In this document: positions 10,424-21,756 of the stretch, piece after piece
Numbering within the stretch: the stretch's first letter is position 1
Layout: each line of letters starts with the position of its first letter
Assembly (NCBI RefSeq): GCF_024529955.1
Contig: NZ_AP024854.1
Location: forward strand, 2,294,001-2,358,000
DNA length: 64,000 nucleotides
Origin: Photobacterium toruni
GTDB taxonomy: Bacteria > Pseudomonadota > Gammaproteobacteria > Enterobacterales > Vibrionaceae
Direction: 5' to 3'
The notes under the pieces: model-generated
What the model was told of the DNA's origin: nothing
Database searches by the model: none
Seen by the model: only the letters and a program-made list of their open reading frames with translations
Position numbers and translations under genes: made by a program

Positions 10424-10511
10424 AATCGCAACCATATATAAAAAATAAACCTGACAACTCACTCACCATAATGGCGGCCAGTAGCCAGGTTTAATAAAAC
10501 ACTATGAGCAA

Positions 10512-10835
10512 TTATACGTTGAAGCTTTCACCACAACCACATTCGCTAGACACGTTAGGGTTGTTAAATTGAAAACCTTCATTCAGGCCTTCTTTAGCGA
10601 AATCAAGCTCAGTACCATCAAGGTAAACCATGCTTTTTGCATCAACGATAATTTTTACGCCTCGTTCTTCAAAGACTTGATCCCCTTCGTCAAGATCATC
10701 GACGAACTCAAGGATATACGCCATACCCGAACACCCTGAAGTGCGAACGCCGAGGCGTAAACCAATGCCTTTGCCTCGATTAGCTAAAAAAGTCGATACG
10801 CGACTAGCTGCCGCTTCAGTGATAGTAATGGCCAT
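10512..10835 (-). CDS. iscA: A-type Fe-S carrier IscA
   Basis: Carrier that receives clusters and passes them on, mainly to [4Fe-4S] targets. The 107-residue sequence has the three conserved cysteines, in [10 protein letters not shown] (about residue 35) and in the C-terminal [11 protein letters not shown] pair. It follows iscU by 17 bases. An 88-base gap precedes hscB, with no terminator seen. Confidence 0.96.
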   Translation of the reverse strand: MAITITEAAASRVSTFLANRGKGIGLRLGVRTSGCSGMAYILEFVDDLDEGDQVFEERGVKIIVDAKSMVYLDGTELDFAKEGLNEGFQFNNPNVSSECGCGESFNV

Positions 10836-10852
10836 ACTTCAAACCTCAGATA

Positions 10853-11239
10853 TTATTTTTGTTCGCGTTTCTTTTTATAATCGCTAACTGCTGCTTTAAT
10901 TGCATCTTCTGCAAGAATTGAACAGTGAACTTTCACCGGTGGTAACTCAAGCTCTTCTGCAATTGCAGAGTTCTTAATTGATGCCGCCTCGTCTAATGTT
11001 TTACCTTTCACCCATTCGGTGATTAGCGAACTTGATGCGATAGCAGAGCCACAACCATAAGTTTTAAATTTTGCATCTTCAATAATGCCATCTTCAGTCA
11101 CTTTGATCTGAAGCTTCATTACGTCGCCACAGGCAGGTGCACCCACCATACCGCTACCAATATTTTTATCGTCGTTGTCAAATGAACCCACGTTACGCGG
11201 ATTTTCATAATGATCGATGACTTTTTCACTATATGCCAT
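10853..11239 (-). CDS. iscU: Fe-S cluster scaffold IscU
   Basis: Scaffold on which IscS-derived sulphur and iron form the nascent cluster. Ligand cysteines are in GAPACGDV (about 37), KTYGCGSA (about 63) and KVHCSILAEDA (about 106), and the HscA-recognition motif ELPPVK is present just before the last. I chose ATG 11239 (MAYSEKVIDHYENPRN, 128 residues), identical to the E. coli start, with GAGG upstream; an upstream ATG at 11254 adds only five residues and overlaps the ribosome-binding site. Confidence 0.97.
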   Translation of the reverse strand: MAYSEKVIDHYENPRNVGSFDNDDKNIGSGMVGAPACGDVMKLQIKVTEDGIIEDAKFKTYGCGSAIASSSLITEWVKGKTLDEAASIKNSAIAEELELPPVKVHCSILAEDAIKAAVSDYKKKREQK

Positions 11240-11272
11240 GATAAATTTCCTCAAATAATGTCTAACCGCAGA

Positions 11273-12487
11273 TTAGTGGTGTGCCCACTCAACTGTATTT
11301 AAATCGATGCCTTCTTTGAACATATCCCAAAGAGGTGACATTGCACGTAGCTTATCAACTGCTTGTTTAATTTGAACAACAGCATAATCAATTTCTTCAG
11401 CAGTCGTAAAACGACCAAAAGAGAAACGAATTGAACTATGTGCTAGCTCGTCATTAAGGCCTAATGCACGTAGTACATAAGATGGTTCTAAACTTGCAGA
11501 AGTACATGCAGAGCCTGATGATACAGCAAGATCTTTCAGTGCCATTAGCAATGACTCACCTTCAACAAACGCAAAACTAATGTTTAGGTTAGTTGGAATA
11601 CGGTGTTCCATATCACCATTGATTGACATCTCTTCAATGCCTTCAAGGCCTTTTAATAGACGCTCACGCATATCAATTGCGTGTTGGTAATCTTGTGCCA
11701 TCTCAAGCTTAGCAATACGGAATGCTTCACCCATACCCACAATTTGGTGAGTCGGTAATGTGCCAGAACGGAAACCACGCTCATGACCGCCACCGTGCAT
11801 TTGCGCTTCAAGACGAATACGAGGTTTACGACGCACATACAGTGCACCAATACCTTTAGGACCATAAATTTTGTGCGCTGAAAATGAAATTAAATCAACT
11901 TTTGTTGCTTGCACATCAATAGGTAATTTACCTGCAGATTGTGCCGCATCAACATGGAAAATAGTCTTATTTTCACGACAAATTTCACCAATTGCTGCGA
12001 TATCTTGAATAACACCAATTTCATTATTTACATGCATAATAGAAACCAGCACAGTATCTTCACGCATTGCGTCGCGTAGTTTTGCCAAATCAATAAGACC
12101 ATTTGATTCAGGCTCAAGGTATGTTACTTCATAACCTTCACGCTCTAATTGACGACATGGGTCAAGAACCGCTTTGTGCTCAGTTTTACATGTAATAATA
12201 TGCTTACCCTTCTTGTTATAGAAGTGTGCAGCACCTTTAATTGCAAGGTTATCAGACTCAGTAGCACCTGATGTGAAGACAATTTCACGCGGATCAGCAT
12301 TCACTAACTCGGCAATATACTCACGAGCAGCATCAACTGCTTCTTCTGCTTGCCAGCCATAACGGTGTGAACGTGACGCTGGATTACCAAACGTACCATC
12401 CATTGTTAAACACTGAACCATTTTCTCAGCAACACGAGGATCTACCGGGCAAGTTGCAGAGTAATCAAAATATATTGGCAGTTTCAT
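11273..12487 (-). CDS. iscS: Cysteine desulphurase IscS
   Basis: PLP enzyme that takes sulphur from cysteine for Fe-S clusters, tRNA thiolation and other cofactors. The PLP lysine lies in [11 protein letters not shown] (about residue 206), and the persulphide cysteine in [14 protein letters not shown] (about 328). The C-terminus [10 protein letters not shown] is the IscU-binding end. Start ATG 12487 ([16 protein letters not shown], 404 residues) has GGAG seven bases upstream; a frame running to 12574 overlaps iscR. The extra Cys in SATCPVD replaces the Thr of E. coli SATTPVD; this is a curiosity near the N-terminus and does not alter the assignment. Confidence 0.97.
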   Translation of the reverse strand: MKLPIYFDYSATCPVDPRVAEKMVQCLTMDGTFGNPASRSHRYGWQAEEAVDAAREYIAELVNADPREIVFTSGATESDNLAIKGAAHFYNKKGKHIITCKTEHKAVLDPCRQLEREGYEVTYLEPESNGLIDLAKLRDAMREDTVLVSIMHVNNEIGVIQDIAAIGEICRENKTIFHVDAAQSAGKLPIDVQATKVDLISFSAHKIYGPKGIGALYVRRKPRIRLEAQMHGGGHERGFRSGTLPTHQIVGMGEAFRIAKLEMAQDYQHAIDMRERLLKGLEGIEEMSINGDMEHRIPTNLNISFAFVEGESLLMALKDLAVSSGSACTSASLEPSYVLRALGLNDELAHSSIRFSFGRFTTAEEIDYAVVQIKQAVDKLRAMSPLWDMFKEGIDLNTVEWAHH

Positions 12488-12518
12488 TTTCTTCTCCGAA
12501 AACACGAACGTCTGGTCT

Positions 12519-13034
12519 CTAGGAGCGGACATCGACACCGATAGGGGCGCTGTCGTGTGATTTTTTATTTGCAAATGATGGTTGATTATTACTACGTAGG
12601 ATCACATCCTGACGGTCGGCAATAACTTGTACATCATTATCCTTCATCAACTCACCAAGAGTGATGTTATTTAAAAATCCGCTGATACGATCACTTAAAT
12701 CATGCCATAAGGTGTGGGTTAAACAACGAACACCACCTTGGCAACCGCCTTTCCCTTGGCATTTAGTTGCATCAACTGATTCATCAACCGCAGCGATAAC
12801 CATACCGACAGCGATATTGCTAGCATCTTCACCCAAGCGATAACCACCACCGGGACCACGGACGCTTGTTACTAAGCCCGCTTTACGAAGACGCGAAAAG
12901 AGTTGTTCTAGGTAGGACAGTGAGATCCCTTGACGTTCTGAAATATCAGCCAACGGTACTGGTCCATTATGTGAATGCAATGCTACATCTAACATTGCAG
13001 TCACAGCGTATCTTCCTTTTGAGGTCAACTTCAT
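12519..13034 (-). CDS. iscR: Fe-S cluster sensing regulator IscR
   Basis: Rrf2-family [2Fe-2S] repressor of its own operon and global regulator of Fe-S genes. It has an N-terminal winged helix ([19 protein letters not shown], recognition region [20 protein letters not shown] and wing [10 protein letters not shown]), and the cluster cysteines in [16 protein letters not shown] (about residues 92, 98, 104) with the nearby His. ATG 13034 gives 171 residues; the longer frame to 13127 would run through the operator. The first gene of iscRSUA-hscBA-fdx; see the operator sites just upstream. Confidence 0.96.
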   Translation of the reverse strand: MKLTSKGRYAVTAMLDVALHSHNGPVPLADISERQGISLSYLEQLFSRLRKAGLVTSVRGPGGGYRLGEDASNIAVGMVIAAVDESVDATKCQGKGGCQGGVRCLTHTLWHDLSDRISGFLNNITLGELMKDNDVQVIADRQDVILRSNNQPSFANKKSHDSAPIGVDVRS

Positions 13035-13045
13035 AACATGGCTAC

Positions 13046-13067
13046 CTACTTGAATGTATACAAGTAG
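13046..13067. promoter_or_regulatory. 22-bp perfect palindromic arms in the iscR leader
   Basis: CTACTTG, eight bases, CAAGTAG. It sits between the IscR-type site and the iscR start codon and touches the ribosome-binding region. Its half-site resembles the TACTTG part of the neighbouring operator, so it could be a second IscR contact, or a hairpin in the mRNA leader. The function is inferred. Confidence 0.5.
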
Positions 13068-13073
13068 TCTCTC

Positions 13074-13098
13074 ATACCTGACTATTTTGGTCAAGTAT
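13074..13098 (-). promoter_or_regulatory. IscR type 1 operator upstream of iscR
   Basis: A 25-bp near-palindrome with outer halves ATACCTGACT and GGTCAAGTAT around TATTT fits the enterobacterial type 1 IscR motif (ATASYYGACT ... AGTCRRSTAT). It lies 40-64 bases before the iscR start. A TTGACC that could be a -35 element is inside it, so [2Fe-2S]-IscR bound here would block transcription, giving the known autoregulation. Confidence 0.85.
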
Positions 13099-13143
13099 TT
13101 AACCCGCGAAAATACTGGGTCTTTCACTAGCTTGTAAGTGCCG

Positions 13144-13884
13144 TTATTTGTTGTTCTTCTCTAAGGTTTCAATTGTCTTTTCTACTGATGATAAAATACC
13201 CCGTAAAATATTTAGCTCTTGTTGCTCAGGGCGAGCACGAGTAAACATACGGCGTAATTTTACCATTACCATACCTGGGTGGTTTTTATTAATAAAACGC
13301 GTTTGGCTGGTTACTTTCTCAAGATGCTGGTAAAAACGTTCTAATTCTTCAGCACGCGGGTATTCATCAATAACTTGAGTAGATTGATGTTTAGTCGCAT
13401 CAAGATATGCCATGCGAACTTCATAAGTTATTGTTTGTACAGCCATCGCTAGGTTTAATGAGCTATATTCAGGATTAGCAGGAATATAAACATGGCAATG
13501 ACATTTTTGTAATTCTTCATTGGTGAGACCGATACGCTCACGACCAAATAAAATAGCTACAGGGTGCTGCTCTGATTCTGCAATGACTTTAATGCCATTT
13601 TCACGAGGGTCTAATTGTGGCCATTCTAACGTACGAGAACGCGCACTTGAACCAACCACTAAACCGCAATCAGCAACGGCTTCATCTAATGTTTTTACAA
13701 TCTTAGCGTTCTCAACTACATCTGCTGCACCTGCCGCTAAAGCAATTGTATGACTATCAATCTCACACGCAGGATCAACAAGAACAAGGTTAGTTAACCC
13801 CATTACTTTCATTGCGCGAGCTGCTGAACCGATATTTCCAGGGTGTGACGTGCCGATGAGGACAACGCGAATTTTATCTAACAT
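13144..13884 (-). CDS. trmJ: tRNA (cytidine/uridine-32-2'-O)-methyltransferase TrmJ
   Basis: SPOUT-class enzyme that 2'-O-methylates nucleotide 32 of certain tRNAs using SAM. The start [20 protein letters not shown] holds the family motif 1. [19 protein letters not shown] and [16 protein letters not shown] form the trefoil-knot SAM site. The rest is the C-terminal helical domain. Length 246 matches E. coli TrmJ. It lies immediately upstream of iscR in the same direction, a standard neighbour, and runs divergently from suhB. Confidence 0.95.
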   Translation of the reverse strand: MLDKIRVVLIGTSHPGNIGSAARAMKVMGLTNLVLVDPACEIDSHTIALAAGAADVVENAKIVKTLDEAVADCGLVVGSSARSRTLEWPQLDPRENGIKVIAESEQHPVAILFGRERIGLTNEELQKCHCHVYIPANPEYSSLNLAMAVQTITYEVRMAYLDATKHQSTQVIDEYPRAEELERFYQHLEKVTSQTRFINKNHPGMVMVKLRRMFTRARPEQQELNILRGILSSVEKTIETLEKNNK

Positions 13885-14129
13885 GATGTCGCTATATTCC
13901 AGTCTAATTTAACGCTCAGAGATAGTAGCACAGCCATCACAAAAATGAAGAAAACATGTCTATTTGATGAACGTTATTACCTATTACTGCTACCAATAAA
14001 TAAAATACAGCTATTTTTATTTTGTTCGCCATCCGCTAACGTCGAAAAAATAACCACTTCCTTTTTTTTATAGCTCTGTTATACTCGCCGCCGCTTTTTA
14101 TGTTCTTTAACATCCGTTGGGAAAATCCT

Positions 14130-14930
14130 ATGCATCCGATGCTTAATATTGCCATTCGCGCTGTGCGAAAGGCTGGTGACCATGTCATTAAATCTCTAGA
14201 AAAACCTCAATCTATTGAGGTTGCTAATAAAGGTAATGATGTTGTTACCAATATCGATCATGAAGCAGAAGCTATCATCATCGAGACAATCCGTAAATCT
14301 TACCCTGATCACTGCATTCTTGCAGCTGAGTCTGGTACGAAAGAAGGACGTGACAAAGAGTGTCAGTGGATTATTGACCCAGTGGATGGCACCATGAACT
14401 TTGTTCGCGGTTATCCTCACTATGCAATTTCTATCGCACTACGTATGCGTGGCCGTACAGAAATTGCTGCAGTTTACGACCCAGCTCGTAACGAACTATT
14501 CACAGCTACTCGTGGTGCAGGCGCGCAACTTAACAGCCTACGTCTACGTGCATCACAACCTCGTGATCTAACAGGTACTGTATTAGCAACAGGTCTTCCT
14601 TTTGCGGCTAAGCAACACGCTGAAAGCTACCTAAAAATCCAAAATGCTTTATTTGTAGAATGTGATGACATGCGTCAATCAGGTTGTACTGCATTGGATC
14701 TTTGTTACCTAGCTGCTGGCCGTGTTGATGGCGTGTTCAAACTAGGCCAAAAGCCTTGGGAACTTGCTGCTGGTGAATTAATCGCGCGTGAAGCTGGTGC
14801 TATCTGTGCTGACTTTACGGGTAACACTAACTACCTACTATCTGGCAACATTGTTGCTGGTAACGCACGTGTAGTTAAGCCAATGCTTGCGAAAATCCGT
14901 GAATTCGGTAGCGACGCTCTGGCTAAGTAA
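14130..14930 (+). CDS. suhB: Inositol-1-monophosphatase family protein SuhB
   Basis: Mg-dependent inositol monophosphatase fold. In E. coli SuhB also joins the rRNA antitermination complex, and that role is likely here. Metal-site motifs are seen: LAAESGTKEG (about 66-70), WIIDPVDGTMNF (about 83-90) and PWELAAGELIAREAGA with its conserved residues near 212. ATG 14130 (MHPMLNIAIRAVRKAG, 266 residues) matches the known start; the frame from 14100 adds ten residues. It is the only plus-strand gene between trmJ and queA, and ends in a strong terminator. Confidence 0.95.
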   Translation: MHPMLNIAIRAVRKAGDHVIKSLEKPQSIEVANKGNDVVTNIDHEAEAIIIETIRKSYPDHCILAAESGTKEGRDKECQWIIDPVDGTMNFVRGYPHYAISIALRMRGRTEIAAVYDPARNELFTATRGAGAQLNSLRLRASQPRDLTGTVLATGLPFAAKQHAESYLKIQNALFVECDDMRQSGCTALDLCYLAAGRVDGVFKLGQKPWELAAGELIAREAGAICADFTGNTNYLLSGNIVAGNARVVKPMLAKIREFGSDALAK

Positions 14931-14956
14931 TCTTTGATTACTACCCGCTAAATAAA

Positions 14957-14990
14957 AACGCCCCGCTGATATCCACAGCGGGGCGTTTTT
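14957..14990 (+). terminator. Rho-independent terminator of suhB
   Basis: Perfect 11-bp stem ACGCCCCGCTG / CAGCGGGGCGT with a seven-base loop, followed by TTTTT. The complementary A-run on the other side means it could also act on the minus strand. Confidence 0.93.
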
Positions 14991-15056
14991 GTTGATATCG
15001 TTAATCCCCTTTCTATTCACTTCCCCCCTCCTATTTACTCTATTTATCCGTTATAC

Positions 15057-15081
15057 CAATCCCATACATTACGTGGTCATC
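15057..15081. repeat. Short dispersed repeat, copy 2
   Basis: CAATCCCATACATTACGTGG followed by TCATC, matching the element at 7532-7556 with two differences. Similarity fades just outside the 25 bases. It is in intergenic DNA between two terminators. Confidence 0.5.
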
Positions 15082-15163
15082 TTTGCAAAAGTCTTTGATT
15101 TTCCATCGTCCTCGTGAACATTTATTGTAGAAAATGACACAAAAGATCATGAAATTAACCCAT

Positions 15164-15189
15164 AAAAAAACGGAGCCCGAAGACTCCGT
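15164..15189 (-). terminator. Terminator of the secDF transcript
   Basis: Stem ACGGAG / CTCCGT with an eight-base loop and seven Ts on the minus strand, 41 bases past the secF stop. Confidence 0.85.
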
Positions 15190-15230
15190 ATAGTTAATAA
15201 TTACTTACTCCACCGAGTGACTACTTGCTG

Positions 15231-16178
15231 CTATGGCATCGCATCAAGTTCTTCACCTTCTTTATCGATGGGTGTTGGCATTAAATGCTCACGGGTAATT
15301 CCCAATTTAAGTGCTAATGCAGACGCCACATAAATTGAAGAATAAGTACCGACAGTAATACCGATCAGTAATGCTAATGCAAAACCATGAATCATCACGC
15401 CGCCTTTTAAGAACAACGCAATAACAACAAACAACGTCGTACTGGAAGTAATTAATGTTCTACTCAATGTTTGAGAAAGTGAGCAGTTCATAATTTCTTC
15501 AGCGGTTTGTTTACGCATTTTTAGGAAATTTTCTCTAATACGGTCAAACACCACGATAGTATCGTTAAGTGAATAACCCACTACCGTTAGCAACGCTGCC
15601 ACAATAGTTAAATCAACTTCAATTTGTAATATCGAAAAAATACCAACAGTAATAATAATGTCATGTGCCAATGACAATACTGCACCAGCTGCTAAACGCC
15701 ATTCAAAACGAACAGAGACATAAAGCAGAATACACAGTAATGCGATAAGAATCGCCAAGCCGCCCGCCTCGGCTAATTCATCACCCACATTAGGGCCGAC
15801 AAATTCTACACGACGCATTTCAACTTGCTGACCGGTTCCAGTTTTTAAAGCGTCAATAATCTGGTTTCCCAGAATCTCACCTTTAATACCTTCACGAGGC
15901 TGTAATCGCACCATCACATCACGCGCAGTACCAAAGTTCTGCACAATCGCATCACCAAAACCTGACTTTGCGAGTGAATCACGAATTAACGGTAAATCCG
16001 CAGGATTTTGAAAGCTTACTTCAATCAGCGTACCGCCAGTAAAGTCTAAACCCCAATTTAAGCCTTTGGTTGATATTGTCGCAATCGAAGCTGTAATCAT
16101 CATTAACGAAAAAATAAACGCTAATTTTGACCAACGCATAAAATCGGTAACTTTATCGCTATTTAATAACTGTTTCAT
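15231..16178 (-). CDS. secF: Protein translocase subunit SecF
   Basis: Inner-membrane RND-family partner of SecD that uses the proton gradient to pull exported proteins out of SecYEG. Six membrane segments are predicted: one near residue 20, then a periplasmic domain with GLDFTGGTLIEV, then five clustered in the C-terminal half. The TM4-5 motif VVGYSLNDTIVVFDRIREN is typical of SecF. Length 315 is normal. It starts 12 bases after secD and ends the yajC-secD-secF run. Confidence 0.97.
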   Translation of the reverse strand: MKQLLNSDKVTDFMRWSKLAFIFSLMMITASIATISTKGLNWGLDFTGGTLIEVSFQNPADLPLIRDSLAKSGFGDAIVQNFGTARDVMVRLQPREGIKGEILGNQIIDALKTGTGQQVEMRRVEFVGPNVGDELAEAGGLAILIALLCILLYVSVRFEWRLAAGAVLSLAHDIIITVGIFSILQIEVDLTIVAALLTVVGYSLNDTIVVFDRIRENFLKMRKQTAEEIMNCSLSQTLSRTLITSSTTLFVVIALFLKGGVMIHGFALALLIGITVGTYSSIYVASALALKLGITREHLMPTPIDKEGEELDAMP

Positions 16179-16190
16179 TTATGCGTCCTC

Positions 16191-18044
16191 CTAAATTGAC
16201 AACTTATCTATGCGTTTACCGCCATAGATTAAGTTAACCACAGCACGAGTACCGACAATTGCGGTAAACATCGAAGTTAAAATACCGATCGATAATGTCA
16301 CTGCGAAACCTTTAATTGCACCGGTACCAACAGCAAACAAAATAATTGCCGTCATTAACGTGGTGATATTGGCATCGGCAATGGTACTAAACGCATTGGC
16401 ATAACCTTGTTGAATCGCTTGTTGAGGGCTTCGACCTTCACGTAATTCTTCACGAATACGCTCAAAGATAAGTACGTTAGCATCAACAGCCATACCGACA
16501 GTTAATACAATACCGGCAATACCTGGTAAGGTCATGGTTGCACCCGGGATCATCGACATCACACCAATAATCAATACTAGATTCATCATTAATGCTAAGT
16601 TAGCAATCAAGCCAAACCCACGGTAATACAATAAGGTAAATAGCATTACTGCCACCATTCCCCAGATACATGCCTGAATACCCATATCGATATTTTGTTG
16701 CCCCATTGATGGACCAATAGTGCGTTCTTCAACGATCGAAATTGGCGCAATCAACGCACCTGCACGTAATAGCAATGCAAGGTTGTGTGCTTCTGGCTGG
16801 GAATCAATACCTGTAATACGGAAGTTACGTCCAAGTGCTGTTTGAATCGTCGCTTGGTTGATCACTTCTTCATGCTTTTCAAGAATGACTTTACCTTCAG
16901 CTGAACGATTACCACTGTCTTTGTACTCAGTAAATACGGTCGCCATTAATTTGCCGACATTATTACGTGAGAACGCCGTCATTTTGCTGCCGCCTTCGGT
17001 ATCAAGCGAAATATTCACCTGAGGGCGTCCATATTCATCAGCACTTGAAGTCGCATCTGTAATATGAGAACCCGCTAGAATAACGCGCTTTTTCAATACC
17101 GCAGGACGACCATCACGGGTCATCTTAACTTCACTACCAGCAGGAACACGTCCCGCTGCCGCAGCTGCAAGATCAGCACTACTATCAACTTCACGGAACT
17201 CAAGTGTTGCGGTTGCGCCTAAAATTTCTTTAGCGCGTGCCGTATCTTGAACGCCTGGTAGCTCAACCACAATGCGGTTAGCACCTTGACGCTGTACTAA
17301 TGGTTCGGCTACACCTAATTCATTAACACGGTTACGTAAAATCGTAATATTTTGATCGACAGCATAATTACGGATCTCTTGAAGACGCGTTTCAGAGAAA
17401 CTAGCGGTTAAGACAAAACGTCCTTTTGCGTCACTTTCAGTAAAGATCATATCCGGATGAAGAGGTTCTAATACCGCTTTTGCCTGCTCTAATTGAGCGG
17501 CATCGCGTAAACGTACAGAAACCGTTTCTTTACTTTTATCAATGACACGATAACGAATTTTATCTTGGCGTAGTTCAGTTCTGAATGTTTCTTCTTGCTG
17601 ACTTAATAGCTTTTCCATCGCCGCATCCATATCCACTTCCATAAGGAAATGAACACCACCACGTAGGTCTAAACCAAGCTTCATTGGTGTCGCACCAATA
17701 GCTTCTAACCAAGAGGGGGTTGATGGTGCGAGGTTAAGCGCAACAATATAATTGTCACCTAACTCACTATTAAGAATATCGCGGGCACTAATTTGGGTGT
17801 CAGTATCTTGAAAACGGACTAATACCGAGCCTTTTTCAAATACAACTGACTTATAAGGGATGTTGTTCTTTTTTAAATCTTCGGTGACAATATCCAAAGC
17901 GTTCATAGTAACTGAGGCGCCGCGCGCCCCAGTTATTTGAATCGCTGGATCTTCACCGTATACGTTGGGAAGTGCATAAAGCAAACCTATAATTAGTGCG
18001 AACAACACTAATAAGTTCTTCCACAGAGGGTATCGGTTAAGCAC
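16191..18044 (-). CDS. secD: Protein translocase subunit SecD
   Basis: Large SecD subunit, 617 residues, with an N-terminal membrane anchor ([20 protein letters not shown]), a long periplasmic P1 domain containing [18 protein letters not shown], and five C-terminal spans. The conserved [20 protein letters not shown] carries the aspartate used in proton transport. The start codon follows yajC by 37 bases, so the three genes are most likely one transcript. Sequence is close to E. coli SecD throughout. Confidence 0.97.
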   Translation of the reverse strand: MLNRYPLWKNLLVLFALIIGLLYALPNVYGEDPAIQITGARGASVTMNALDIVTEDLKKNNIPYKSVVFEKGSVLVRFQDTDTQISARDILNSELGDNYIVALNLAPSTPSWLEAIGATPMKLGLDLRGGVHFLMEVDMDAAMEKLLSQQEETFRTELRQDKIRYRVIDKSKETVSVRLRDAAQLEQAKAVLEPLHPDMIFTESDAKGRFVLTASFSETRLQEIRNYAVDQNITILRNRVNELGVAEPLVQRQGANRIVVELPGVQDTARAKEILGATATLEFREVDSSADLAAAAAGRVPAGSEVKMTRDGRPAVLKKRVILAGSHITDATSSADEYGRPQVNISLDTEGGSKMTAFSRNNVGKLMATVFTEYKDSGNRSAEGKVILEKHEEVINQATIQTALGRNFRITGIDSQPEAHNLALLLRAGALIAPISIVEERTIGPSMGQQNIDMGIQACIWGMVAVMLFTLLYYRGFGLIANLALMMNLVLIIGVMSMIPGATMTLPGIAGIVLTVGMAVDANVLIFERIREELREGRSPQQAIQQGYANAFSTIADANITTLMTAIILFAVGTGAIKGFAVTLSIGILTSMFTAIVGTRAVVNLIYGGKRIDKLSI

Positions 18045-18081
18045 TGCTATGATCCTTCAAAGCGAATGTTTTTTTATAGTC

Positions 18082-18420
18082 TTATAAAGACTTCATTGTG
18101 CCTTTTGGCAAAACGGCTGTAATGAAGTCTTTTTTGATTGTCACTTCAGTATTGTCGTTTAGCGCAATAACAATGTAATCACTTTCAGATGAAGACTTAG
18201 TAATGCGACCTAAAAGACCACCGTTTGTCATTACTTCATCGCCTTTACTCATCGAGCTCATTAGCGTTTTATGTTCTTTAACACGCTTAGCTTGTGGACG
18301 GTAAATCATGAAGTAAAAAATGACAGCAAACAGACCCAGCATAATGAATAACTGGTACGGTGAACCACCTTGAGCAGCACCTTCAGTTGCTGCATGTGCT
18401 TGAGAGATAAAAAAGCTCAT
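18082..18420 (-). CDS. yajC: Preprotein translocase accessory subunit YajC
   Basis: Small membrane protein of the SecDF-YajC complex. It has a Gly/Ala-rich N-terminal stretch, one membrane span at about 24-42 (LFIMLGLFAVIFYFMIYRP) and a basic cytosolic domain containing KGDEVMTNGGLLGRI. 112 residues is the family length. It lies between tgt and secD, the standard order. Confidence 0.96.
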   Translation of the reverse strand: MSFFISQAHAATEGAAQGGSPYQLFIMLGLFAVIFYFMIYRPQAKRVKEHKTLMSSMSKGDEVMTNGGLLGRITKSSSESDYIVIALNDNTEVTIKKDFITAVLPKGTMKSL

Positions 18421-18446
18421 TTATAACGTCCTCGATTTATTATGAT

Positions 18447-19670
<1,224 letters not shown>

Positions 19671-19803
19671 CTAATAACGACCATTACTGCTCACAATATT
19701 CGCATTACCGTCAATAACCGTAACGATCAACTGAAGCAAAAAGACATTTATTATGTTGTAAATTCTACAGAAATAAATTTATATCATATAGCAGAGACAA
19801 CAA

Positions 19804-19831
19804 AGGCTGCAATTGTAACAAAAAGCAGCCT
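19804..19831 (-). terminator. Possible terminator after queA
   Basis: Seven-base-pair stem AGGCTGC / GCAGCCT with a 14-base loop and a short T-rich tail on the minus strand, 39 bases past queA. The loop is long and the T-run is poor, so it may only attenuate. Confidence 0.45.
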
Positions 19832-19869
19832 AAATACTTAATTTTTAATAAGTGTTAACGTTATCGATA

Positions 19870-20922
19870 TCACACATCTTTACGAGTAATAAACATCGAG
19901 TCGCCATAACTAAAGAAACGATATTGATTAGCGACTGCTTGATGATAAGCATTCATGGTGTACTCATAACTAGCAAATGCACTAACCAGCATAATCAATG
20001 TTGATTCAGGCAAATGGAAATTAGTAATTAATACATCCACCAACTGGAACTGATAGCCAGGGAAAATAAAGATTTCCGTGTCACCAAAGAAAGGTTTTAA
20101 CTCAGTACCATTTTTGATCGCATCTTGTGCAGCACTTTCTAAAGAGCGTACAGATGTCGTACCTACGGCAATAACACGACCGCCGTTAGCGCGAGTTTCA
20201 TTAACCGCAGTAACAACCTCTTGTGGCACTTCAACATATTCAGAGTGCATGTGGTGATCATTAATATCATCAACACGTACTGGCTGGAATGTTCCAGCGC
20301 CAACATGCAAGGTCACAAATGCAAAATTAACACCTTTAGCTTTTAGATCAGCCATTAGCTTATTGTCAAAGTGTAGACCCGCCGTCGGTGCAGCGACCGC
20401 ACCAGGTTTAGCATTATAAACCGTTTGGTAGCGCTCTTTATCTGCATCTTCATCTGGACGATCAATATACGGTGGTAACGGCATATGCCCCACGGTATCT
20501 AAAATCTCTAATACGGTTTTATCGCTGTTAAAACGAATTTCAAACAGTGCGTCATGGCGAGCAACCATTACTGCAGAAAACTCACCATGTTCACCTAATA
20601 ACAACTCCATACCAGGCTTTGGTGGTTTAGATGCGCGTACATGAGCAAGAATGGATTTATCATCCAGCATGCGCTCAACTAACACTTCAATTTTACCACC
20701 AGACGCTTTATGACCATACATACGTGCAGGAATAACGCGGGTATTATTAAAAACCAGTAAATCTCCAGCCTCAACCAGATCTAACACATCTTTAAAGCCT
20801 TTATGTGCTAATTCACCGGTATTACCCGTCATATGTAGTAAACGACTCGCAGTACGTTCAGGTTGTGGATAACGAGCAATTAGCTCATCTGGTAACTCAA
20901 AATCAAAATCAGAAACTTGCAT
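19870..20922 (-). CDS. queA: S-adenosylmethionine:tRNA ribosyltransferase-isomerase QueA
   Basis: Adds the cyclopentene ring precursor from SAM to preQ1-tRNA to form epoxyqueuosine. Conserved blocks: [61 protein letters not shown] and [19 protein letters not shown] chose ATG 20922 ([20 protein letters not shown], 350 residues), which has AAGG upstream; the 374-residue frame starts in non-conserved sequence. It lies before tgt, the next enzyme but one in the queuosine route. Confidence 0.96.
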   Translation of the reverse strand: MQVSDFDFELPDELIARYPQPERTASRLLHMTGNTGELAHKGFKDVLDLVEAGDLLVFNNTRVIPARMYGHKASGGKIEVLVERMLDDKSILAHVRASKPPKPGMELLLGEHGEFSAVMVARHDALFEIRFNSDKTVLEILDTVGHMPLPPYIDRPDEDADKERYQTVYNAKPGAVAAPTAGLHFDNKLMADLKAKGVNFAFVTLHVGAGTFQPVRVDDINDHHMHSEYVEVPQEVVTAVNETRANGGRVIAVGTTSVRSLESAAQDAIKNGTELKPFFGDTEIFIFPGYQFQLVDVLITNFHLPESTLIMLVSAFASYEYTMNAYHQAVANQYRFFSYGDSMFITRKDV

Positions 20923-21194
20923 CGTAATACGCCTTAAATAACAGCAAGCGAGCATTATACTTAACTCCACCAAAGATGCGAAACTCCGAAGCAATTAAAG
21001 CGTCTATTCATAGCGAAACTTCTGCTATCCATCGTTAGCCTGTCTCAGTTTACCCATATAAAGATAACGTTTAATCATTGATGATATTTAATTTTTATGA
21101 CCATTGTCATGGGATAATCTTGCATAATTCGCTACATTCAAAGGAGTCAATTATAAAAGATATCTAACCATTAGATAACGGACGGGAGGTTTCT

Positions 21195-21695
21195 ATGTTT
21201 ACTGTTGCCGATATGATGACACTAAAACCACATACATTATCACGCAATGACACCTTATTTGATGCCAAAGAGATGATGCAAACCCAGTCTATTCGTCACA
21301 TTCCAATTACTGACCATGACCACCACTTATTGGGGCTGATCTCTCAACGAGATATTCTTGCCGCTCAAGATTCTAATTTAAAATCTCTGATTGCTAGCCA
21401 TTCACACTCACCGTTAGAAGCGTTACTTGAACATTGCATGAACCGTAATGTTTTTAGTGTTGATAGCCATGCAGGCCTAAAAGAAGCCGCACTGTATATG
21501 CAAAAACATCAAATTGGGTGCTTACCTGTGGTTGAGAATAAACAACTGGTAGGAATTATTACTAATAGTGATTTTGTAGCGATTGCGGTGACATTACTAG
21601 AAATGCAAGATGAAATAGATCCGGTTGAGCAAGAACAAGATAGCCTTGATGATCTTGGTAATATGAATGATCTCGACATAGTACGTGACTTATAA
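21195..21695 (+). CDS. CBS-domain pair protein
   Basis: Cytosolic 166-residue protein made of two CBS motifs (about residues 1-60 and 75-135), with the typical repeats RHIPITDHDHHLLGLISQRDIL and GCLPVVENKQLVGIITNSDFV. CBS pairs usually bind adenosyl nucleotides and sense energy state. No catalytic domain is attached, and the acidic C-terminal tail (DPVEQEQDSLDDLGNMNDLD) has no known motif. The start has GGGAGG upstream. It converges on aceA and shares the terminator between them. The ligand and target are unknown. Confidence 0.85.
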   Translation: MFTVADMMTLKPHTLSRNDTLFDAKEMMQTQSIRHIPITDHDHHLLGLISQRDILAAQDSNLKSLIASHSHSPLEALLEHCMNRNVFSVDSHAGLKEAALYMQKHQIGCLPVVENKQLVGIITNSDFVAIAVTLLEMQDEIDPVEQEQDSLDDLGNMNDLDIVRDL

Positions 21696-21703
21696 TCACA
21701 CAG

Positions 21704-21725
21704 AAAAAGGGAGCATTATGCTCCC
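21704..21725 (-). terminator. Terminator between the CBS gene and aceA
   Basis: Stem GGGAGCA / TGCTCCC with a TTA loop. On the minus strand it is followed by TTTTT, fitting aceA; on the plus strand the tail is weak. Confidence 0.85.
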
Positions 21726-21756
21726 CTTGATAATGTAATTTCCGTATCAAATACGA

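Larger units (their letters stand above)
14931..15230. other. Gene-free interval between suhB and secF
   Basis: Convergent gap of 300 bases. It holds the suhB terminator, the second copy of a 25-base dispersed repeat (15057-15081) and the secF terminator. I see no ORF or RNA gene. Confidence 0.6.
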
